Shown piece after piece: positions 56,580-64,000 of a DNA stretch of 64,000 nucleotides. Both the position numbers and the translations under genes were made by a program. This DNA is from Cyclaneusma minus (Eukaryota > Ascomycota > Leotiomycetes > Marthamycetales > Marthamycetaceae). Positions within the stretch are counted from its first letter, which is position 1, and each line of letters begins with the position of its first letter. The notes below the pieces were generated by a model that made no database searches, had not been told where the DNA came from, and saw only the letters and a list, made by a program, of their open reading frames with translations. The stretch is taken from positions 310,001 through 374,000 of the forward strand of contig JAKZHN010000018.1 in assembly GCA_037179335.1 (NCBI GenBank), written 5' to 3'.

Positions 56580-59183
56580 TCACATCTTCATACCCCTTGT
56601 CTCCATCCAGCCACTGAAGTACTTCGCAAAACATACAACCGCCGCAAAGCCAAACACCGCTATGCCCATGAAGAGCCAGTATCGAAGTCCGAGTCTGCTA
56701 AGACCAAGAATGAGTCTGCTAAGACCAAGACCAATTTTGCTGACACCAAGTCTGCCAATACCAAGTCCGCCCTTGACTTCGACTTTGTCGGTCTTGTTCC
56801 TCTTGTTCTTGCCCTTCTTCACGCTTTTGGATGTGGGCGCGGAATTAGGCGTGGAAGAGGTATGAGCGGAATTGGAGCCAGCTTTGGTGCCAGCTTTGGT
56901 GCCGGCTTTGGGACTTGATTTGGGACTGGGCTCGGGGCTGGCGTCGAGGCCGGCTTCGGCGCTTGCTGCAGCTGCGGCTGCTGCGGCGGCTTCTGCAGCT
57001 GCTCTGCGGGCAGCTTTCTTGTTCTTTGGCCGGCGGGCGTGGCCCTGCTTTGGTTTGGGGGGAGCATCGGTTGTGGCGTCTTGGGAGGGAGAGGGAGATG
57101 GGTCGGCTCGGGTTGCGAGATCGGTTTCGCCAAGGGGGCCTTTGGTGGACGGCTTCGCTGGCTGCCCTTCTCTTCCTGCGCTGACGGAGCTGCATTGCTC
57201 GGTTGGTGCTGGGGGCCCTCTGACTTCGGCTTCTGATTGGATTTGGCAGCTTTCTGCCGACGAGCCTGCTGCCTCTTGGAGTTGTGTGGCTTCTCTGCCT
57301 GGCTTGGCTGAGGCCGGGGCCCTACTGGCTGAGTCTGGGACTTGGGCATTACCGGCTGCGTCTGATGGTCCGGTTGGGACTGCGATATCATATTCACCAA
57401 AGAAGAGGTCTTCTGTGGGAGGCTCTTCGTAGGCTGGAAAGTCACTGAGACTGAGCTCGTCGGCTCCATCGAGGCTACTGTCTTCGGGGCATTCTGAGTC
57501 TTCGGGGTCTTCGGGGTCTCCGGGGTCTTCCTCATCTTCGTTGAGGTCGCTGCCTCCGTGAGTGACGGTGCCTTCAAGGGTGCTGCTGGCTTCGTGGGTG
57601 CCACTGCATTTGAAGGTGCCGCCTGCTTTGGGGATGAGGTCAATGGCTTCGGGGAGGTTGCTGGCTCCGTGGGCTTCTTCGACTTTGAATTGCGGTTCTT
57701 CCTCCGCGCGGTCCTCTTCGCGTTTGCCACCTGCTTCACCGTTAAGGCTTGCTTCGTCGATTTCATTAGCTTCACTGGCTTCTTCAGAGTCATTGGCTGC
57801 GTTGGGGGGGAACTCACTCGGCTTCTCCATCAGGACGGGAACCACACTCGATGATTTGGTAGCCGGAGATGCGGAAGGCGAATGCGAAGATGAGGAAGGC
57901 GCCTTCGGTCCTTTTCCAGCGGCGTCTACCGCGACAGCTCTCATGACCGTTGGAGATGCTTTCGAAGCCACAGCGGCGTAAGAGAGAGGCTTACGAACTG
58001 GTTGTTCGTCGATGGAGATGCTTGCGGACTTGGGAAGTTCCACGCCGCTGTCACGACGGATCTCGTCAGATGTGATGATGTCGGGAACGGTCGTAGAAGG
58101 ATCCGCCGCTGGTAATTCAGCTTCGTCCTTCTTGTTCTCGACAGCCTCCGGAGCGACTTTCGGGGTCGGTGTCTTCGAGCGATCGTCGTTGGGCTCGGCG
58201 GGATCCTCAGCCTTGCTCTTGTCGGCCTTGGATGCGTTCGGTGTATTGGAGCCACCGTCGTTGGGCTCGGTGGGATCCTCAGCCTTGCTCTTGTCGGCCT
58301 TGGATCCGTTCGGTGTCTTGGAGCCACCGTCGTTGGGCTCGGTGGGATCCTCAGCCTTGCTCTTGTCGGCCTTGGATCCGTTCGGTGTCTTGGAGCCACC
58401 GTCGTTGGGCTCGGTGGGATCCTCAGTCTTGCTCTTGTCGGCCTTGGATCCGTTCGGTGTCTTGGAGCCACCGTCGTTGGGCTCGGTGGGATCCTCGGAC
58501 TTGCTCTTGTCGGCCTTGGATCCGTTCGGGTTCTTTTGCGACGGGGAGCCCGTCTCAGACTCCTGCGGAGTTGGGGGGAACGAAACGACTCTGGGTGGTC
58601 CGCTCGAGAACTGGAACAGGTCGATGCAGAGTGTGGCGAAAGCGCTGCTACCTGTGACGTTCTTGACAAGCTTCTCCATGGCTTGTTCGTTCTTCTCGTT
58701 GTCCGCCGTCTCCTTGCCCTTCCACAGCGCCTTCATGATGCTCTTGCCGCCCTCGTCCGCCTTGGTTTTTTTAAGGACCAGGAGTTCCTCCAGACCCAGA
58801 CCAACAATCGTGCGACGACTGGCTGCGTCGCCTTCTCGGTTTCCATTGGAAAACTCGTACACGTAGGCAAGCAGAGTGGTCAAGCTTGCCTGGGATCGGA
58901 CGATGAGGCCGGACACTTCGCTGCTGTCGGAGAGCTCGAGGGTGAGATGGTCGGCAAAGCGGGTCAAGAAGTTTGAGGCGACATGGATGAAGTATGCGTC
59001 GATGGTGTTGTCCGACAGCCTGCACAGCTGCTCGTCAAGTTCCTCGCTGCAGACGATCTGCGCCAGCAACTTGGCTTCGAGGACAGGGTTGGTGGCGATG
59101 CGGGATACGAGGGACGATGACGGTGCCATTGTATCCGCCTGCTCAATGCGCAGCTGTGGGGATGGGGTTGTAGTACTCGCCAT
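56580..59183 (-). CDS. Low-complexity protein with 24-aa tandem repeats and a C-terminal membrane anchor
   Basis: A single exon of 867 aa from a good ATG. Residues about 20-205 look globular and helical (VLEAKLLAQIVCSEELDEQL, LTRFADHLTLELSD). Residues about 215-340 are five tandem copies of a 24-residue unit, NGSKADKSKAEDPTEPNDGG plus SKTP. A long acidic and Ala/Pro/Ser-rich middle follows. Near the end is a basic Lys/Arg/Ala stretch, then Gly/Leu/Ile repeats and one hydrophobic helix (YWLFMGIAVFGFAAVVCFA) about 15 residues from the C-terminus. That layout predicts a tail-anchored protein with its bulk in the cytosol; which membrane it inserts in cannot be told. No family recognised. Codon use is even and the frame uninterrupted, so it is very likely a real gene despite its composition. 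The large plus-strand frames over it are shadows. Confidence 0.75.
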   Translation of the reverse strand: MASTTTPSPQLRIEQADTMAPSSSLVSRIATNPVLEAKLLAQIVCSEELDEQLCRLSDNTIDAYFIHVASNFLTRFADHLTLELSDSSEVSGLIVRSQASLTTLLAYVYEFSNGNREGDAASRRTIVGLGLEELLVLKKTKADEGGKSIMKALWKGKETADNEKNEQAMEKLVKNVTGSSAFATLCIDLFQFSSGPPRVVSFPPTPQESETGSPSQKNPNGSKADKSKSEDPTEPNDGGSKTPNGSKADKSKTEDPTEPNDGGSKTPNGSKADKSKAEDPTEPNDGGSKTPNGSKADKSKAEDPTEPNDGGSNTPNASKADKSKAEDPAEPNDDRSKTPTPKVAPEAVENKKDEAELPAADPSTTVPDIITSDEIRRDSGVELPKSASISIDEQPVRKPLSYAAVASKASPTVMRAVAVDAAGKGPKAPSSSSHSPSASPATKSSSVVPVLMEKPSEFPPNAANDSEEASEANEIDEASLNGEAGGKREEDRAEEEPQFKVEEAHGASNLPEAIDLIPKAGGTFKCSGTHEASSTLEGTVTHGGSDLNEDEEDPGDPEDPEDSECPEDSSLDGADELSLSDFPAYEEPPTEDLFFGEYDIAVPTGPSDAAGNAQVPDSASRAPASAKPGREATQLQEAAGSSAESCQIQSEAEVRGPPAPTEQCSSVSAGREGQPAKPSTKGPLGETDLATRADPSPSPSQDATTDAPPKPKQGHARRPKNKKAARRAAAEAAAAAAAAASAEAGLDASPEPSPKSSPKAGTKAGTKAGSNSAHTSSTPNSAPTSKSVKKGKNKRNKTDKVEVKGGLGIGRLGVSKIGLGLSRLILGLSRLGLRYWLFMGIAVFGFAAVVCFAKYFSGWMETRGMKM
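58170..58530 (-). repeat. 72-bp coding minisatellite, five copies
   Basis: Units start at GGATCCTC at 58201, 58273, 58345, 58417 and 58489, exactly 72 bp apart, with a decayed unit before the first. Copies differ at only a few positions, some of them silent. 72 bp keeps the frame, adding or removing 24 residues per step. Confidence 0.95.
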
Positions 59184-59668
59184 CTTGTGCCTGTACAGTT
59201 CGTATGGGATTGAGGTGCGTAGACAGAAGGAGTCGTCGGTGCGAAGGTGTTTGGATGCGCAGGTGATGTTGTAGGTGCGTGGTGTGCGATGCAGATTTGG
59301 AGGTTCTTGAGAAAGTGGGAGGATGTGTGAGTGGGAAAGTGCGGGACTCGGTGGGAGATTTATTTGGGGGGAGAAATTTGGGGAAAGAAATCTGGGAGGT
59401 GAGGCGGCTCAAATGTCCACGGGCGAGAAGGCGGGAAGTGGTATTCTTCTTAGCGCAGGAAACCACCCACGAATCAAAATTATTGCTGCACTTTTACGGC
59501 CAGACATGAGACCAATTGTGGGAACTATTCTGTTATTTTTCTTAATTCTGTGCCAGCGGGATTGTGGTTGCAGGAACCGGACGACGTGATGGAGTGGTTG
59601 GTGGTTCTGCGATTCGGTGGTAGCAACGAGCTGAGCCACGGAAAGGGGCCTCCTTCTCCGCGTACCCT
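59184..59668. other. Promoter region of the tail-anchored protein gene
   Basis: No gene seen. Short frames on both strands have no motifs. Confidence 0.5.
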
Positions 59669-59857
59669 GGAACCTTTGAAGAACTGGGAATATTCAGAAT
59701 CATTGGGACTATTTCCAGTGACTGAGCACATTCCTAATTCTCGGGAATATCCCAAGTATCCGGGAATATTGCAAGTGCTTGGGAATATTCGAAGTGTCTA
59801 GGAATATTCGAAGTGTTCAGGAATATTCCTAGTAACTTGGAAGTTTCCTAGTAATTA
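59669..59857. repeat. Best-preserved free array of the 19-nt repeat
   Basis: Seven units of exactly 19 nt start at 59686, 59705, 59724, 59743, 59762, 59781 and 59800, followed by one of 20 and one of 19; a partial unit precedes them. Examples are GGGAATATCCCAAGTATCC, GGGAATATTGCAAGTGCTT and GGGAATATTCGAAGTGTCT. The consensus is close to GGGAATATTCCAAGTACTT, which consists of two palindromes, GGAATATTCC and AAGTACTT, so it reads nearly the same on both strands. No terminal inverted repeats of the MITE type flank it. Confidence 0.9.
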
Positions 59858-60440
59858 ATAACATTCATGGAATTGAAAATAGGGCTATAGACATCCATGG
59901 GCCTAGGTTGGCGTGCGAAGACTTTCATCCCTGAACGCATGTTTCACCACGCAAAACCATGCTCAATCCGGACGAGAACATGCCAGATTGGGCATCGTCT
60001 TATCCACCGGCTTTTTCTCAATAGGTACATCACACACCCAGACCCAACCTAAGCGGAATCCTAACCGCTAGTCCTAGCCACTATCCCTATCTATCAATCC
60101 TAGCCGCTAGCCCTCAGGCTCGAGCTCTAGCTGCGAATCATAGGCGGTCTTCAATCTTTCAAAACAATCCACAGGTAATCGATTTGACGCGTTGCGTTGC
60201 GTGGGTAACGCAGCAAGCAGTTGGCAGTTGCGCGCTCACCGGTGTCGAGATGCCTAGGGTGGAATGGCTTATGAAAGTATTCGATCGTAGGCCCTTCGCG
60301 TTTTTCGTAGTGGTGGGAAAAGCGCGAAGCGCCTACGAGTATTTATTGAGACAAGGTCATGAACGTCTTTTCCCCAAGTTGAGAATACGCTCGAGTCTTG
60401 GCTGAGCTCCCAGGTATTGTCACCACGAGGACTGTGACTG
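59858..60440. other. Intergenic, no supported gene
   Basis: Contains a small repetitive patch at about 60060-60125 (CCTAACCGCTAGTCCTAGCC and variants). No coding frame of note. Confidence 0.5.
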
Positions 60441-60535
60441 AGATGATTCCCAGTCATTAGGAATATTACAAGTGTCTGGGAATATCCATAATAATTAGGG
60501 GGTTTTCTAATAACTAAGAGTGTTTAGTGATTTTG
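60441..60535. repeat. Short free array of the 19-nt repeat
   Basis: About five units: AGGAATATTACAAGTGTCT, GGGAATATCCATAATAATTA, GGGGGTTTTCTAATAACT and neighbours, spaced 18-20 nt. Lies between the best array and the 3' end of the PLP-enzyme gene. Confidence 0.7.
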
Positions 60536-60800
60536 AATACTGTAGAGACATAGCTGCCCGAGCACACAAGGATCTCACCACGAGAGGGTATTTGGTGGTT
60601 GGTGGTTCAAAGAAAAATTGGTTGTACCGTGGTAACGAACGGGGCGGGCTGCGAAAGGGGAGGCTCGGCGGCGGCTCGCGGGAATTGGCAACTTGAAAAC
60701 ATCAGGTTTATTGAGATTATTCAGAGTCTAGAGGTATGGCTAGTGCGCAAAGATCCCAATGCCTTCCTCCAAATCATCATTCTCTTTCCAAAGCCCACGT

Positions 60801-62265
60801 TCATACAATCGCGGCCAACTTCTCAAAAGCCGCAAGCAAATCGGCGCGCAAGTCCTCCCACCCCTCGACCCCCACACTCACGCGCAACAACCTCCTATCC
60901 ACCGTCGCATCACTCATCGCCCTCCACTCAATCAGACTCTCCACACCCCCCAAGCTCGTCGCATGATGGAAAAGTCCCAGCAAACTCGGCAGCCTCTTCG
61001 CTACCTCTTCGCTCTGCATCACAATCGCAAACACCGGTCCATACCCATTCGGCATCTGCTTCGCCAACCATCCCTCTCCGCGCTCCCCAATGTCCTCCAC
61101 CTGCAAGCTCGCATGATGAATACTCTTCACCACCTTCCTCACCGCCTCCATATTCCCTGAGCTCAGCGATGCATCATTTGGTACACTCGTAGCAGCTTCG
61201 GGATGCAAAGCAGCGTTTAGCCATCGCACCAGATTCGTAGCATTTTCGCTCTGTCGCTTGACGCGGATTTCCAGCGTCCGGATGCTTCTTACTCCTAGCC
61301 AGGCTTCTAGGTTTCCAGGCACGGCACCGAGGTATGTTCGTTCGTTCTTGATCTTTCCGATCCAGTTGTTGCCGCCTGTGCAGTGCTTGGGATGGATGGC
61401 TAGCACGCCGAGTAGCATGTCGCTGTGGCCGCCGATGTATTTCGTTCCACTGTGCATTGCTATGTCTACATCGTATTGGAAAGGATCTTGTAGGGGCGGA
61501 GGGGCGAATGTTGCATCGACGGTCAGGTATGCTTCTCTGTCTTTTGCGATCTTGGCGTAGAAAGACAGGTCGCGGGCGGTGCCGTACGGGTTTAGGGGGG
61601 TTTCGACGTGGATGATGTCGCCTTTTTGGAGGAGTGAGGGGTTCTCGGAGATGGCATCTAGGGTGAGGATTTCGATGCCGGTGAGCTTCTTGTGTATGCC
61701 GAGAACGCCATGGCAGCCGTGGTAGCCATCGGTGAGAGCAATCCGTTTGGGGTTGAGAAAGACGAGGAGAGCGTGGAAGGCAGAGAGACCAGAGGAGTAA
61801 GTCACGGAGGGGCCTTTCAGAAGGGTGGAGAGAATGGCCTCGAGACGAGTGGTTGACGGTGCGGTTAAGCGGGAGTAGATGTGGCCTTCATGGGGAAGTT
61901 CTGGCTATGATTTGAAATAACCTATCAGCAAGTATGATCCGAGGTTTTGGGAAAATATTTGAGAGGTAATATAGAGAAGAGCTCGATGAGGAGCTAGGGC
62001 GGGATCAAGGGTTCTTCTAATGACATCTGATAGACATGGAAGCTATTATAACCCAGGGAAGACATACATCGAGCTCAGACTCAGGAATCAGCTCATCTGG
62101 ATTGGAGCTGTAGCGGAAGGTAGTCGACACATGAATCGGTGGCGCAACATCTGTATTGTTGTTCATAAAGTCGTCGGCATGAACAGCTTGAGATGACAGT
62201 GAGAGACCATGCATAGCGTCTGCCGCTGGCTTAGGATCGGATTCCGGAATACTTGGATTGGCCAT
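60801..62265 (-). CDS. Cystathionine gamma-synthase-like PLP enzyme (Cys/Met metabolism family)
   Basis: Exons 62265-62068 and 61904-60801 (163-nt intron, GTATGT...ATAG) give 433 aa. It belongs to the Cys/Met-metabolism PLP enzymes: SSQAVHADDF and APPIHVSTTFRY at the start, then HIYSRLTAPSTTRLEAIL, the cofactor loop YSSGLSAFHALL, VETPLNPYGTARDL, and the PLP-binding lysine in MHSGTKYIGGHSDMLLG. The C-terminal domain has LGAVPGNLEAWLGVRSIRTL and ends with SVGVEGWEDLRADL. Such enzymes exchange or remove groups at the gamma carbon of homoserine esters, cystathionine or methionine, in the cytosol. It could be a cystathionine gamma-synthase (Str2 type) or a related lyase; motifs alone do not settle which. 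Exon 1 is supported because it carries the conserved N-terminal block. Length is usual for the family. Confidence 0.88.
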
Positions 62266-63143
62266 CTTGCATAGTTTCTATGCAGGGTCTAACTGGTATC
62301 TGGAAACGAGTGGTTCAATTGCAGAAGCTTACTGGGGAATTGGAGGTTTCTCGAAGCTGTTGTTGCTGATGTCAATATTTATTTGGCAGTGAGGGGCATA
62401 TCAGCGATAAGCCGATAACGGAGTTGCCCCACTATGGTGTGACGTTCAAGCCCCTGACAGGGCGTAGCGTTAAACTTAAATAGCGACTAATCCCCCGTCT
62501 CTATATCCCCTCACCCCTGATAACCTAACACAGCAAAGACTTCCCAGGAGGCCAAGACTGAGAACGGGTACGGAACTGTTGTCTTGAAAATGGCTATATA
62601 TCTGCTCGCTGTGCTTAAGAACTCAACTATGTACTCAGGTTCCAGCACACAACAAAACCACGTGCAAACGGAATGGAGGATCTAAATGGATTTCCCGAGA
62701 TCTAAACGCCGCAAGGCTCATCCTATTTATCTGTTATCAAGTTATTTCATTTCATACGGAAGTCGAAGGACGATGGTCACAGTACACAAGGCACCGAGTC
62801 CCTCTGGGTACTGATCAAGTAATCTTCCCTGGGGTCATTCTCGCAAAAAACTGCCCAACCCAAGAAGAGATTACGAGAGCTATGGATACTTTGAAACCTT
62901 CGACCACGCTAGAAACAATCCAAAAAGTACTTTGGTTCCAGACTTTCGGAGAAGCAGAAGTAGAAGTCTTGAGTCACAAACTCAAATTCCTTTCTGGAAA
63001 AACTGGATGTCTTTAAGCTCGGTTCGAGTATTATTCCAATCTGGATTCAGCAACATTGAACGATACTGCTTATACATATATTATTATATATATGTCCGAC
63101 CAAAGCCAACAGCCAGATTCGTTCCGTCTTTTTCCACACTCAC
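62266..63143. other. Intergenic, no supported gene
   Basis: Promoter of the PLP-enzyme gene and 3' flank of the carboxypeptidase gene, both on the minus strand. A short AT-rich run (TATTATTATATATATG) lies at about 63078-63094. Confidence 0.5.
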
Positions 63144-64000
63144 CTACTCGCCTTGCGTAGTAAAACCCCCCGTCTGGTTCAACGAGCTGATCCTTCCAAG
63201 CAGGAACTCCAGATGGCGGTATGACGCTCCTGGAACATACTGCGGCGTTTCTGTTACACACCGAAAGGTCAGCTTCATTCATAACTTCCAACTCCTACCT
63301 CAGCATTCTCGAATTGCCACCTCACCACCTCACCAGCTCCTTTTCGGCAGCACAGTCCTAGAAGACTCCGGGTAAAACAATGAATGAAAGTCCAACTCAC
63401 GATGACCAGCCTGACTCAGCGTAATCCAAGTCAATCCCCTCTCCGTATGCCACGTGCCCGCCAGTCCACCTCCATCCGTGCGCGTAAACTGCACGCCCTC
63501 AGGACTATTCCCTCCCGTCGTCACAAAACTTCCATAGCTCGGGTCCGCATCATAAGGAACGTAGAAATTGTCAACCGTAGGTGGAGCGGACTGGAATCCC
63601 TGAGCTCCGTTCCAAGTCATGTTTTGGATGGCGAGGAGAGTGCCGTTGGATGGGATGAGGAAATCGAGATCGCCGTTGCCGATTATTACGTTGTTGGTTC
63701 GCTCGAGGATGAGCGGAAGGGGGCCGAGAATCGGGTCGACGTCGGCGTCGTTGTAGAGCTGGGGGCGGGGGTGTTAGTGTAAATTAGGGGGGACTAGGGG
63801 GCTGGGCAGGCTGGGGAACCTGTGGTGTGTTGGGGGAGGGACATGGGCTCGTCAAGCGCTAAAGTAAAAAGGTGGCAAAATTCATCCGTGGCATAAGGTA
63901 CAAACGAAATCTTCACATACCAAACCAGGCGCACTCTCACAAGTAGTGTAATCGGTTTCCGGCACGTGGAGAGCGGCTTGTACATCGCTGCGGTTGAAAA
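63144..64000 (-). CDS. Serine carboxypeptidase (S10 family), C-terminal part, 5' end outside the window
   Basis: Three exons are visible: 64000-63921 (incomplete), 63758-63401 and 63250-63144, with introns of 162 and 150 nt. The first reads FNRSDVQAALHVPETDYTTC, the S10 'YFNR.DVQ.AlH' block. The second begins LYNDADVDPIL and has IIGNGDLDFLIPSNGTLLAI, holding the catalytic Asp (the second Asp of GDLD). Its end joins the third exon to give SQAGHQTPQYVPGASYRHLE, holding the catalytic His and followed by LLGRISSLNQTGG. The catalytic Ser would lie beyond the window edge. These are secreted or vacuolar enzymes that remove C-terminal residues. The close match of the spliced end to the family supports both introns. 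Confidence 0.9.

Noticed and set aside
58012..58866. 284-codon plus-strand frame, repetitive
   Set aside because: Antisense shadow of the tail-anchored protein gene; its repeats merely mirror the 72-bp coding repeat.
59669..59857. CRISPR-like regular spacing
   Set aside because: Eukaryotic nuclear DNA; units are contiguous with no separate spacers and no cas genes.

Overview
This is nuclear DNA of a filamentous ascomycete (Pezizomycotina). Genes carry short GT-AG introns (mostly 50-210 nt) with CTAAC/CTAAT-like branch sites. The gene set is typical of such fungi: class IV chitin synthase, Skt5/Chs4, a HET-domain relic, an ABCC transporter, PEX16 and an OPA3-like protein. Dothideomycetes is my guess, but nothing in the window proves the class.

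Layout. 0-1.1 kb: decayed, 5'-truncated HET-domain gene (-). 1.6-4.0 kb: Skt5/Chs4-like Sel1-repeat protein with a CAAX box (-). 8.6-12.3 kb: class IV chitin synthase (+), divergent from it. 12.9-14.6 kb: TFIIIC tau55/Sfc7-like subunit (+). 16.0-21.5 kb: five-exon ABCC full transporter (+). 21.5-30.6 kb: gene desert of about 9 kb, unusually rich in CAATTG over its last 4.4 kb. 30.6-31.9 kb: SWIRM-domain protein (+). 34.0-35.4 kb: PEX16 (+). 38.0-41.6 kb: SLIP-GC/dynamin-like large GTPase (+), interrupted by a one-base frameshift. 42.8-44.2 kb: AIF/AMID-like flavoprotein (-). 45.1-46.0 kb: mobile-element debris with a tRNA-like head. 47.4-52.1 kb: very long divergent polo-like kinase (-). 52.8-53.6 kb: OPA3-like protein (+). 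55.0-55.7 kb: unrecognised two-exon gene (+). 56.6-59.2 kb: tail-anchored low-complexity protein with a 24-residue tandem repeat (-). 60.8-62.3 kb: cystathionine gamma-synthase-like PLP enzyme (-). 63.1-64.0 kb: 3' part of a serine carboxypeptidase gene (-), running off the window.

How the genes relate. Most are unrelated housekeeping genes. The exception is the first pair: in yeast, Skt5/Chs4 is the activator and anchor of the class IV enzyme Chs3, and here activator and enzyme genes are head-to-head neighbours.

Repeats. Three TA-flanked inverted-repeat elements (MITE-like, about 122, 223 and 305 bp) share the terminus CAGTGGG; one sits inside an intron of the ABCC gene. Two of them contain a degenerate minisatellite of 19-nt period (consensus close to GGGAATATTCCAAGTACTT, built from two palindromes). 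The same 19-nt repeat forms free-standing arrays between genes at 53.7, 56.0, 59.7 and 60.5 kb. I do not recognise this repeat family; it is the best candidate for something undescribed here. All splice sites and gene names come from reading the sequence; no searches were run.
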